From the NCBI RefSeq assembly GCF_028009165.1, contig NC_079244.1, forward strand, positions 744,001-808,000: 64,000 nucleotides of DNA, in the 5' to 3' direction. A model generated the notes under the pieces. That model was not told where the DNA came from, ran no database searches, and worked only from the letters and a program-made list of their open reading frames with translations. Below, piece by piece: positions 22,201 through 34,000 of this stretch. Position numbers and translations under genes: made by a program. The stretch's first letter is position 1. Each line of letters opens with the position of its first letter. This stretch comes from Akanthomyces muscarius. Taxonomy: Eukaryota; Ascomycota; Sordariomycetes; Hypocreales; Cordycipitaceae.

Positions 22201-24233
22201 CACAGCCGACGGGTCCAGCAACCATGGTTATTCTATTAGATTGGATATGCAAATCAACGTCTTTGAGGATCTCATCACCCTCGTTCAGGGTTATGGTGAT
22301 GCTGTGTAACTGAATCACCCCCCCGTGTGAGACGTGTGCCGAACTGACTTGGGCAGTCTCAGTGGCGACAATGTGCCGATGCGCATGTAGCTCTTTAAGG
22401 GCGAGGAACTTTTGTAGTGACAAAAAAGCCGGAGCGCCTTCCCAGAGCCCTGAAATCGGGAAGCGTTGTGGAATCGCAAACTCTCCCACCAGCTGAACGG
22501 CGGTGTAAACCGCGAAGACGCGACCGACATTACTTATGTCCAAGTTTTGTGTAATAAACATACCAGAAGCGAGAATTGTGACCGGAACAACTGTTTTCAG
22601 CACGGTGGCTTGGGGGGTTTAGTACACGGGATCCAGGTGGAGGACGGTAGGCCTGCTTCTTACATAAAGCGCACAACGTGAGGTGACCGCGTCGGTATTG
22701 AAGCCGAGAGTGTACTTCCTCGATATTTAGTCGCTCAAGATAGTTGGAAAGAACAGTACCAAGTCCCATCATTTTAATGTTCCTTAGCTGTGTGATAACG
22801 GTCACATTTGCCTTCAACCTCGCTTCGTAGCTCACCCTGTAGAGGCTATATAAAGAGGCTTTCTCTGCGAAATAACCAGCCTCTACTGCAAAGTAGACTA
22901 GTATCCTAAATCAGTGATCCTGGTGCAAAATTCTAATTTCAGTGAATGTATCCTTACTCGGAGCTAAAAGTACAGGAATCAGGCATGTACTTCCCACAAG
23001 ATGGTAAAGTACAGTGGACCCAATAAGAGCCGAGATAATCGTAACTAGAAACGCCTGGGTGCCGCGCATGTAGTCAACAGCCGACTCAATATCGGCAGAG
23101 AGAACTCGCTCTAATGAACTGTCAAGAAACATTTCGGAGTCTAATTTCAGCTTTTTGTCATGAACGGCCATAACTAGCATGGATTTGGTGTATACCAAGA
23201 CTCTGTTCTGGAGAGTACGAGCGCCTTGCATTGTGATCTGTAGGCGACGCTTAGCTCTTGCGATATCATCTATTTGTCGATGGGCATACGTACCGTGCTC
23301 CCCATATATCTGGCGAGTGTAGCAATGAGAGCGGTCCTCATCGTTGGCCCCGAAATGTCGATATGCTGAACAACCCCAATAACATACTCTATGAGCATGA
23401 CCTGCGCGAACATGAAGCAAAGGTAGAAGAAGTAGAGTATGAAGAAAGACACATGATACCACAATAATGCACGGGTACAAGCTTTAAACAGAGAGTTCTT
23501 CGACGATTTGTCGGCTCGGTGTTGTTAGCCTATGCCGGTCTGTGAACACGTGTTATCGCTCACCTGGTATCCAGCATTGCATGAAACGGTCAGCTAAGAC
23601 CTGCGGGGGTTTCATCCCATTTTCTGGTGTGAGCGCCATCTCACAATAGCTGTGAAGCACTGCTAATGCACGCTTTACCGGCAGCAAGCACAAGCTCCAC
23701 CCGTCTGGATCGGGATAGCCTTGTAGGTAATGATGGCTCGACCTGCGGCCAAGTACGATAAATGTGATTTTGAGGGCCGTGATCGCACTTTGTAATCTCC
23801 ATAGATTCCATTGGCCAATTGAATAGCAGTGCAAAGCTGCGCTGATGTCATATATGAGAGTCATGCTCAACAAATGGAAAGGGAGCGCGACAGGTCGAAA
23901 TGCTAATGCATACTCCGATCTGAGCACAAGGCAGATGACCGAAGTTGCGAGCAACGATAACGAGGCAGCCGGAAAAGAGGCATCTGAACTGAGCGGAGAG
24001 CCGTATCTCATGGGCAAAGCGATGGCCTGGAGAGATATCATAACCATAGTAATTGGAACCTGAGCTTTGGCAGTGATTCCGGAGAGCTGCAGCGGCGCCA
24101 CGGAAAAAGCCTTCTGGCTTAGGAGCGGCGTCAACAGGAGTACCAGCCCACCAGGAACTATCGCAAACATAAGGTGCTCGATTAGCGATGCAAAACCATA
24201 GCCATTGGGCCAAACTGCCCACACAGGCTCCAT
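19247..24233 (-). CDS. ABCC-type ABC transporter, copy A, frame intact but with degenerate ATPase sites
   Basis: Fourteen exons on the minus strand: 24233-23564, 23514-23294, 23237-22958, 22897-22664, 22608-21917, 21864-21702, 21645-21310, 21257-21149, 21060-20989, 20926-20876, 20822-20758, 20700-20082, 20028-19921 and 19859-19247. The total is 1410 aa without any stop. Exons 3, 4, 6, 9, 10, 11 and 12 have exactly the same lengths as those of copy C (280, 234, 163, 72, 51, 65, 619). Intron 9 has a GC donor. NBD1 has a normal Walker A (GPVGCGKTT) and Walker B (VLIFDEALSFVD), but the LSGGQ signature reads LTRSA (691-695). In NBD2 the Walker A lysine is Gln1209, the signature is SLGH (1307-1310), and the H-loop His is Gln1366. 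Membrane segments TMD0-like, TMD1 and TMD2 are present. It is probably unable to hydrolyse ATP at the canonical site; whether it is expressed or decaying is unknown. Confidence 0.8.
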
Positions 24234-26298
24234 AGCTTGCTGAAGCAGAGGTGCAAGAACGGTGTACGCGTGCGACGTAATCAGAGGCTGGATTAGCGTT
24301 TCTGCCGGTACCTTCTTTTTGTTGTGTGGGAAAAGCGTATATCAAGAACACATTGAAATCTTTCAAGAGATCTCCGTAGCCCAGCTCAGCGCAAGCCGCG
24401 GGACGGTATATTCTTGATGATACGTTAGGAAATTCGCAGCTGGGCAGTTTGGCGCGAAGAAGCTGGTGGAAGCTCGCCTGCCCACGATGGGAGAGGGGAG
24501 GCTGCAGGGGGACACAAGACAGACAGCGCCAGTACACCTGACTCAAGAGCGATAGTGTAGTGACGATGCTAAGGACGTCAATAATCTTGTGAATGTGATT
24601 CTTGAGGTTTAATGGTTGAGGCAGAAGTGCAAACGTGTATGGGACGCCTGAGTAGCGCCTAATAAGCCTAGGCCCCCCTCTTCATCGTCAATAACGAGCT
24701 GAACCTGGAGAGGGCGAACAAGGTGCTTCCAACGCGCACTCCACTTACAATACCACGCCATCATTTGCTGAGCAGTAGTAATTAATACTTGTCCAGGATT
24801 ATAGCTATTTGGCACTCCGAGCTGCGGACGGGTATATGCACGGCCCAGTCTAGCTTTGATTTTAGTGCTTATTATTATTACTAACGCTAGTGCTCCTTGC
24901 AGTCGAACTGGAGCGACCTGCGATTGTTTGGAGTGCGAACCCCCAGGTAAAGCAACAGGAGGACTGATGACAACTGTGCGTCTTGCCTTAGCGAGCAAAT
25001 GGTGTATTTAGCCTATTGTGAGGCGATTGGCTGTTCTGGACGAGTCCTCAAGAAGACAGTGCTGAGAGGCAGCCTTGATCCGATGGCATGAACGGATGAG
25101 CGGGAACTCTGCGAATGCGGCGATAATTACGGAGTAGTGGGGTGGAAAATGAGGGGGTGAAAGCTGTGTTTTGTACAGATAGGAAGTCTTGAAAGCGAAG
25201 GCGTCAACGTTGTTGCTGATGAGTCTCGTCGCTGCAGATCTGGTTCTCTCCCTGATGTGACGACTCCGAGAAAAAAGAACCCTTTACTAAGTTCACAGGC
25301 ATCATTCTTTTGCGCATACCAAACTTCTATTGTTTGAAAAAGTCATCTTTATGAGCTGGTACAATCGATCTCACGAAGGAAGATCGACAGCATCGGCCAG
25401 CTTTTAATTTGACACGGTCACTAAGCGAGGAATGATAGACTACATATCGCAGCAGCATATGTGCTCCTCCAAAGAAATATGACAAGATTCTTCCCTGAGA
25501 TGAGATGTTGAGCTGGCATGTCGTTGCGTTCGAGACCAACATTAAAAGAGAGTCTGGAATCAGGATCGCAGCACAGGGGCATGCCGACTTGGCTAACCCG
25601 CTGTGCGCGGGTAGCCTAGCTACGAAGTATGAAGAGCTGACTATTGGTAGTTATAGCCAACATTGACAGCCTTGTCTCGCACTCAGCTGTAAGTAAGTGC
25701 TGTCATATTGCCACCTTCAAGGGTGTTTTCTCATGCTTCCTGTAAAAGAAAATGTGCTCACGAAATACGTGCGTCACTCCCATGATAATATGACTGGCAA
25801 GTGCCATGAACAACCAGGCTCCCAGGTTCACTCCAGGAGCGGGGGCATGTTTACTGGGTTCAGCAACAGCATCGCCAGCTATTGGTATTATTACCGCTCT
25901 CAGTTCCCCGGAAAAGTTACATTGGCAAGCGGGCACAGCCGCCACACCACCTTGCTGATAAGGTTAGCGTATCCTTGAATGCGAATCCAGCAGCGTTGCC
26001 ACACCTTTTAGAGTACCAGTTGGCCTGTACCAGTGTTGTAACGTTAGCAGCGCCACTACGCCAGCTCAATTGATACGGTTTGGAGGACGCCTTTTCCAAA
26101 TACCTTGGGTGCTTTAATACCAAGCGAATACTTGACTAGATTTAGAGATTGATCCACACCATCGTCTGACGTGATGTACCTTACGTTGACATGTGAATGT
26201 AAACGCTGCAAGGACTTTGCATGTGCTAGCAGGCTCGTGCCATAGGCGTTTTAGGGGGCGTCTAGCGCTGCCCTGAAGGCCAGCGGCAGTGAGATGCA
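24234..26298. other. AT-rich spacer between ABC transporter copies A and B
   Basis: 2.1 kb separating the start of copy A from the first recognisable codons of copy B. Minus-strand open frames at 24609-24998 and 25703-25945 (the second with a hydrophobic GAWLFMALASHIIMGV stretch) have no family I can name and are interrupted. They may be remnants. No trace of the missing first membrane domain of copy B was found here. Confidence 0.45.
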
Positions 26299-28756
26299 CT
26301 CACTGTATTCTCCGCGTATTCTGTGATTTTGATTGCCTCCGAGCCACTTGACAGCTGGAAAGGACAATCCTGTGGGCGTGCAGCCATGCTTGTATTACCC
26401 GCATTCAGGCCTATCTTGCGCTCCCCGAGATGGAAGATCCACGACAGCTCATAGAACCCAAAGAAAAGGTGGTGGCTCCAACGAAAAGCCTGCGCTATTA
26501 CAACCCGAGAGAACCAATATCATCGCCTTTCGCATGGAAGATGTCCATTTCAAGTCTAGGACCGGGCGAGAAATTCTGAAAAGGGTTCATCTCGATATCC
26601 CAGCCGCCAGTCTTACCATGATACACGGCACGGTGGGCAGCGGAAAGTCCATTTTTCTTCAGCTCCTTCTCGGTGTAATCAAGCCTAGCAAAGGCAATGT
26701 CTCGGTCCTATCAAAGGAAATCTCATTAGCCGCGCAAAAACCCTGGATTCAGAACCAAACTATCCGTGAGAATGTCATCGGCCTGAGCCCTGTCGACGAA
26801 TTTCTCAGCAAAGAAATTATATATGGCTGTGCCCTGGGTGTAGATATATTAGAGTTCCCTTCTGGTGATCAGAAGATGGCCGGGACGGATGGATGCAACC
26901 TCAGCGGTCGCCAAAAGCAACGCTTGGTAACGTTATGTGATAGAGTCGCAGCCCTCCGGTACGAAATGACTAACGCTTCACACCTGCCAGGGTCTTGCGC
27001 GTTCGTTATACCTTGACTTGTCGATTATCATTCTAGATGATGTTTTGAGCGCTTTCGACACGCCGACGGCTGCAGCTATCTTTAGCCGCCTGCTTGGCCC
27101 AGACGGCATTCTTCGTCGTTGTGGCACCACGGTAATCATGACGACGAACAGACATGCGTGTAATATACATGTTTAACTACACTTACTGACATGAGAACGC
27201 AGTGGACCTTCTTCCAGAAGCAGGTATTGTTCTTGGAATCAAGGAAGATGGTACTCTCAGCGAGCAGCGCGGGGCAGACTTGCTTTCTCTACCCGAAAAT
27301 GGGGCTGCTCCTACAGCCTCCATATCTAATGGCGATGCTGCACACTTTCACGGAAGTGAAGAAGGCCAAGCACCTGTCAAGTCGAAGACTGCATCACCAG
27401 GTTCAGCGGTGGAAAAGTCGAGGCGAAATGGCAATCTTTCACTCTATGCTTACTTGTTTCGATCAGCCGGACCGATAATGCTATCCGCCTGGATTTTCAG
27501 CACTGCGTTCGCCTCCGTGGGGGAGAAGGTACCAAGTAAGCTGCTGTTCTCCAGCAAAACAACGACGCATGCACCAATACGGAGACTGATGAGTTACAGA
27601 GATCTTTGTCAAGATCTCGTACAGCGAGGCCCCGGACAACGACACCTACTTTGCCGGATTTGCAGTGACGGCTTTCGCAAGCATAATTATCACTGCGGCA
27701 ACTGCCCTGTCTTATTTTGCCCTTATTGTTCCCAACCTTTCCAACGAACTCCACTGGAGACTCTTGGAGCTGCTGTCGGGTCTACATTGTCCTAGATTAC
27801 TCAAACCGACACTGGCAACTCTCTGAACAGATTCAGTCAAAATATTTCTATCATTTATAAACAGCTTCCAATCGCATTCATACAGTTCTGCTTCATTCTT
27901 TGCAACACGCTCGTTGATATCGGCATATTTGCCACTGGTGCCAAATACACCGCACCAATTATGCTCATGCTTCTCTTTGCTCTCTACGGTCGTCCAGTAC
28001 TACTACTGCGGACTTCGCGCCAACCTTAGCTCCTGGACCTCGAGACTTCAGCACCTCTCTTAACGCTCTTCAAAGAGGCATCTTCAGGAATGCAGCTATT
28101 AGAGCTTTCAGATGGCAAGACAAATTCATGCAAGACTGTCGCCGCCAAGTGTATCGCCTGCAAAAGCCCTACTATGGCTTGCTGCCGTGCAGTAATGGCT
28201 TAAACTTGTCCTAGACATGAGCGCCTGTTTCATCGCTACGATTCTCATCACTGTTTCGACTACATTACCACCGTTTACTTCGGATACTTCAGTCGGCCTT
28301 GCGCTGATCAATTTGGTACCCTTCAGCATCACGACTTTTACCCAAGATGGGGTTCAAGTAGAGCAAAGCGTCCGTTTCAACATGTACCCATTCAATGGAC
28401 ACAAGCCGCCGAGCGACGAAGCTATTCTCGACCTTTTAAAACAGGTCGGCCTGCGCGAATACGTACAGTCTCACGGTGGAATAGATGTGGAGATGACTAG
28501 TATGAAATTTTCGCCTGGTCAAAAGCAACTGTTCTTCGTTGCGCGAGGCATCTTCCATCACCAGAACGTGGGGTCAAAAATTGTCATGATGGACGAAGCG
28601 ACTAGCTCTATGGACTATGGCGTTGACAAAGAGATACAGAAGCTGATTGACGAGCATCTCAAAGACTGTACTATTGTTTTGATTGCTCATAGACTGCACT
28701 CTCTAGACAATGCAGATGTGGTAGTCGAGCTCGAGGCTGGCAAAGTGTGGGTGTAA
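26299..28756 (+). pseudogene. ABCC-type ABC transporter, copy B, truncated and disrupted
   Basis: Homology to copies A and C starts at 26299 in the last helix of TMD1 (VFSAYSVILIASEPL); everything upstream is missing. NBD1 follows with Walker A GTVGSGKS, signature LSGRQ and Walker B IIILDDVLSAFD. Frameshifts occur near 26395, 26510, 27775 and 28075, and stops at 27793, 28027 and 28212. Introns 5 (26927-26990), 6 (donor decayed near 27154) and 7 (27536-27599) remain, but the positions of introns 8 to 11 are continuous coding-like sequence. At about 28328-28336 the middle of TMD2 is joined directly to NBD2 downstream of its Walker A, deleting about 130 codons. The remaining NBD2 is oddly well kept: SPGQ signature, MMDEATSSMD Walker B and IAHRL H-loop. 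It cannot encode a working transporter. Confidence 0.85.
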
Positions 28757-31006
28757 CAAGACGTGAGGATGTCGCCCCCACTGAGCTAGTTTAATGCGCG
28801 CCCTCACTTCAATCAAATTACTCTTTTTACACATCAAGTTCTAGTCCAATCGCCAAAAAAAGTTAACTGCCAAGTCATCTCATATTAGTCGAAGTGTAGC
28901 ACGTCTAATGAGCCGTCACTACATCGCTGTGGCCTAGTCGTCCCATTGGGTTATAAACTAGAAATAGTTGGCACACAAGCATGAACCAAGATAAATATAA
29001 CGGTTAGTTATGGACAAGTAGGTCTTTCGATCAGCAAGATTCCTATTTGATTACCTCACTGTACGTAAAAGTTGCTCAGCTCCTGTGTTCAGCTATTTTA
29101 GGTTTCCGGATGCCTCAATGAGCCTCCTGACAGCCTCCAAGCAGCACAAAGTGGACTGATCGCAGGATTACTAGTAGATGCACGTCGCCGGGCTACGGAC
29201 GAGAAAAAAAGGGTATTCAACTACGCTTGGCCAATAAATCGCGCACTTTTGGAATATGCAAGGCTTCATATTGATCGCTAAGAAGGAAATTACCCCTTAG
29301 TTACTCGCCAGGAATAGACCCAGCCACCGCCATCTGCAGCCGCTCAGAAGGATCAGTGTTGGTGGCTTGCTAGAGACGGCTTGGGCGGGTCAAGGTTGGT
29401 GGCGCTCAAGATTCGAACAACATCCCCGCTCGCGAAATGACACATGGATCTTTTGTGAACGGGGAGGGGTACATTTCTGAACGGAAGTAGAACGACCCGC
29501 GAGGCTCGGTTCAAGTTCTCCCAAGCTATTGCAAGGCGGTTGAGGCAGGGGGCCGGATGATATCTGACTCTAGTTAGTACTGGTAAGTAAGCAACATTGA
29601 GCTTGGTTGCTACAGGCAGCGTGGGAGAGCGGAATTGAATCGAGAACAAGGCTGCAGGGGTCATGAGCAAGAGTGAGAATGCCACATTTACAATGGAACC
29701 CCGGCTTTCGCACTAGGAATGCTGTACCAGCACCGGAAGTTGCATATTGGTACACACCAACTTCGCCAGCGCCCCTCCAACCTCCCTCCCCTGGCCGCAG
29801 GTGAGGCAGGGCCTGCGCTGTCAAGCCAATGCGACATAATCAAGGCGAGAACTACCCCGTGACAGCTTGCGGCCCACCAGCCTAGGCTCCAGGTATTTAG
29901 TCCTCGTACGCGTACGGAGTAGATAGTCGTCTGTCGCAAGCAGCTCCGCTCCAGATCCAACAATCAGCAAGCCAGCCATGCATAACCTCGTTACAATATG
30001 GGTGCTTGTCGCCTGCTCTCTCGTACACGGCCGCCCAGGTGAGGCAATTGCAGGCCCAGGTCAACATGACTCATTGCTAATGATGTAAAAGCGCCTGATG
30101 GCTTTGACAGCAGTGCTTCAGTGCAGCCAGAACGGTGGCCTGGCGGGACTGGGAGGCGAATGGCGTCGGGGCCAGGCCACGCTGAAGCAATTCGCATCTT
30201 GGACAATGCGGAATAGTCTCTATTTGGCAGCTTTATGGAAATTGCATCACCGAGTCTATGATCATGTTCAAGCACAGCTACGTAGCAACAGCACCGAGAT
30301 AACCAACCGAAGATCAACTAGCAATACTGGTAGTATAGCAAGGCCTCGGCTGTCGACCGCTACCACACGACGATGTCGACTCCTAGCCCTGATGACTCTG
30401 CAAATAGCTAGCTAGACGGATAATGCGGTTTCTACCAGCTGGTGGATCTGGTTGTTTGCCAATTTTTTTTCACGTATGTACCAACTAACTTACTTGCCCG
30501 TTGCGATGCGCCACGCCTGATAACTAGTCTTTCCCTCTGCTAAACCAAAATAATCCGTGAGGTAAGACCGGAAAGGCGCGTAAACCCGGACCAGGGACTT
30601 TTGTAAATCACATCCCGCGGGACAACGTCCGGCCGGCTTGGGTGGGACTCCATCCGTGGGTTGGCCCTCTGATAATCGACAGCCCGATCTCTCCAAATGG
30701 GAGGAGGAAAATCGTCTTCACCCCGCCCCAGCCTGCTTTTCTCCAACTAACTAGATCCCACGCCATCTAACTCATGGCGCCCGTTTACCTCCCCGGATCC
30801 ACTGTGTTGGCCGTCCTGACAACTTGAACCAGCTCGATGGTAAATAGCATTTTGCTTCCCTCCCAGCTCCGTGTGATCTCTCGAATGTTGTCGCACTATT
30901 CCTAAGTGCTACATGCCCTGAAACGAGAAAAAAAACAGAACAACATCATATACCTGGCAGTGGCATCCACCAGCCCAAGCTGACCTACGGGGCGGCTGCC
31001 GCACAG
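28757..31006. other. AT-rich spacer and promoter region of ABC transporter copy C
   Basis: 2.25 kb without a supported gene. The right end holds the promoter and leader of copy C, with several AACTAACT-like elements near 30483 and 30746. The open frames at 29353-29963 (minus) and 30098-30415 (plus) show no conserved motif. A tRNA-like GATTCGAAC at 29411 does not fold. Confidence 0.45.
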
Positions 31007-34000
31007 ATGTCATTTTCACAAGATAACCAGTTCGGCCCCAAGCTGCTTGGCCAGTTTGACTTTACTCTTCTCTTCGAGCAGGCCATGCTGTCCATCGTTC
31101 CAGCGAGTATAGCCATTCTCTCCATACCCTACTATGTTCACCTTGCAGTGCGAGCTCGGGCACGCGAGCGCCTGGGCCCTTTGCTGCGGTTGAAGCTAGC
31201 CGTTGCGTTGGCAATGCTGGCACTCCATACGGCGAGCCTGGTCTTGTGGCAACGAGCTTCCGTCTTTTACTCCGACCTTTCTCTTCCGGCAGCGAGCATG
31301 TCCCTCGCGTCATCGCTCTGTATTCTGTTTATATTATATGTCGCACACATATGTTCCCCCCGCCCGTCCGGCTTTTTGAGCGTCTTTCTCACCATTACGA
31401 TGCTATTCGATATTACAATGACAAGATCTTATTTTCGCAGAGCAAGTTTGGAAACTATTGGCGCCCTGCAGATTGCTATTACTGTCGCCAAATCTTTGCT
31501 TGTCGTTCTCGAAGAGGTCCCCAAGCGCGATTCACTTCACTCTGATCCCTCGGGGCCTGCTGTTTCGAAGGAGACCACTGCTGGCTTCTGGAACCGTGCT
31601 GTTTTTGGCTGGTTGAACAGCCTTCTCATATTCGGCTTCCGAAAGACACTGAACCTCGACAATTTGCCTGCCATTGATGAAGATCTCAAGTCTTCTATGC
31701 AGCGATACGACCACTTCGCACCAAAGTGGAATCAGGGTAAGCCGAGTATCATTTTTTAATTACCTTTACATCATGCTTGTCACTGACATGTTCTAGCCAA
31801 CAAGAAGTCCGAATACGCGCTTCCAAAGACACTCTTGCTTGCCATGTCGCGCGACGCCGCAAAAATTATACTTCCACGATTAATTTTCGTCGGTTTGACC
31901 TTTTCACAGCCTTTCTTGCTGTTTGCCGTTGTCAGCGCAATTGACGGAGAGCTCGGTGGTGAAGAAGCACACATTCTTATACTTGCTACCGTGATTATTT
32001 TTGTGGGAAAAGCTGTACGTTCACGGCAGACTCCAGGGGCGCGGGGCAGGTACAATTGCTGACCGAACTTTCTCAGATTACACGGGCCGTGTACGAGCAC
32101 TTGGTCTATCGCATAATGACCTCTACTCGAGGTGTGCTTGTTGTTGCAATCTACGACAAAATGCAGCGATTACCTCTTGAAGAACTTCAAAAGTCAGCCG
32201 CTATTACCTTGATGACATCGGGCACAACGGCTGTAGAACAGATGTTCTCCGTTTATTACGAAATCTGGTCATGCGCGCTCCAGGTTGCTCTAGGTATCTG
32301 GTCATTGAACCTATATGTCGGCCCAGCCTGCTATCTTATGCTTGTCCCCGGAATCAGTAAGTAGCGGTTGCCCTGCACTTGGAAATCAGCGAACTAATGG
32401 TGGAAACACAAGTCTCATTCATTGCATCTCGCTACATCGGGCAAGCCATGGGGAACGCGCGGGCTGCCTGGAATCTGGAAATGGAATCTCGAGTCTCAGC
32501 GACGTCGAATGTCCTAGCACAGATCAAAGGCATCAAGTCTATGGGCCTCTCGGGGATGATTACCGAATATCTTCAAGCTATACGCCGCCAGGAGATCCAA
32601 ATATCGCTGACTGAGCGCAATACGCGCATTTGGCTTTTTGCATTCTGTGAGTCTTCTGGCGCGACGAGTTACGGTGTTCCAATCGCAAAGCTAACAGCCA
32701 TTTAGCTGCTTTGAGCCATGTACTTCCGCCCATCAGTGTCCTCGCTGGTGCTTTGTTCTGGACACGCAAGTCAAACCCCTTGGACGTTGCCGAAGTGTTC
32801 ACTGTCATTACCATCATCGTCATAGCTGCGGAGCCTTTTCGGACTTTGCTCACGAGTCTCGTGAACTGGGCAACAGGCTTCGCTTCCATACGGCGAATCC
32901 AAGAATTTTTATGCCTGGACGAAATTCAGGACACGCGCCACATTCCTGACGTACTTCCAGGCACAGAGGAGTACGGTCCTGGAGAGAAGCAATCACATGT
33001 GACATTTCAGCCGCGACCGGCACATTTCGCTGTGCAGTTTGACTTTGTCACTGTGACATCGCTGGTTATGGGGCCGATCCTCAAAGACGTAAGCCTATGC
33101 ATCCCGTGGGGGGCTTTGGCAATTTTTTGGGGCCCAATCGCCAGCGGCAAGTCAACATTGCTTCGATGCATTCTCGGCGAAACAAAACTGGAGTCTGGAG
33201 TTGTCACCGTGGGAACAAAGTCAATTGGCTACTGCAACCAAGGATCTTGGATACAAAATCGAACGCTCCGGGACAATATCATAGGCGTGCTTGACTATTT
33301 GGAAGCCTGGTATCGAGAAGTAATCGTTGCCTGTGGACTCGATGTTGACATCGGCTCTATGATCAATGGCGACCAAGTCATGGCAGGAACCGGCGGCTGC
33401 AATCTTAGCGGTGGCCAAAAACAACGAGTCGTAAGTCTCCGATTCCCACTCCCTGGCGCCATGCTGTCCTCTCTAATACCGCTTACATAGAGCCTGGCTC
33501 GATCTGTTTATGAGCAAACGGATATCCTCGTCGTCGATGACATTTTTAGCGCGCTGGATCCGGAGACCGCTCGACTTGTTTTCAGCAACCTGTTTGGGCG
33601 CGATGGCCTCGTGCGACGCTGGAACTGCACCGTCATCCTGACAACAAATCAATGCAAGTTCATCAGCGCCACCCACCATTTTGTTTCCAATTCTTACTGA
33701 CATCCCGGCCTGGTAGTGGGGTTTTTGGACGATGCCGATGTAACCTTCAAGCTGCAGAAGGACGGCCACGTCGAACAGCAGCAGGTCGAGCTTTCTGATG
33801 CCTCTTCCGCCCCAGGCAGTGACCATGGTGCCGGTGACCGTGGCGCAAAGGAGGCTTACGAGGACAATCAAGGCGAAGATGCCGTTGACGATGGTGAGGT
33901 AGGGGACAATGGAGATGGCATTCTGATCACCGACGCTCAAGCGACCGAACCGCCATCGGTCAAGCCTTCGACGAACGATTTTGCGCTGCAGGCCGCGCGA

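Noticed and set aside
19247..24233. Copy A as a plain pseudogene
   Set aside because: All 14 exons join in phase without stops and eight exon lengths or phases match copy C, so it is listed as a CDS with degenerate catalytic residues.
26333..28756. Copy B as a functional half-size or NBD-only ABC protein
   Set aside because: Multiple frameshifts and stops between the two NBDs, a missing TMD1 and loss of the NBD2 Walker A make a translated product implausible.
29405..29490. tRNA-like GATTCGAAC on the + strand in the ABC spacer
   Set aside because: Neither strand gives a pairing T arm or acceptor stem around it; coincidental B-box-like sequence.
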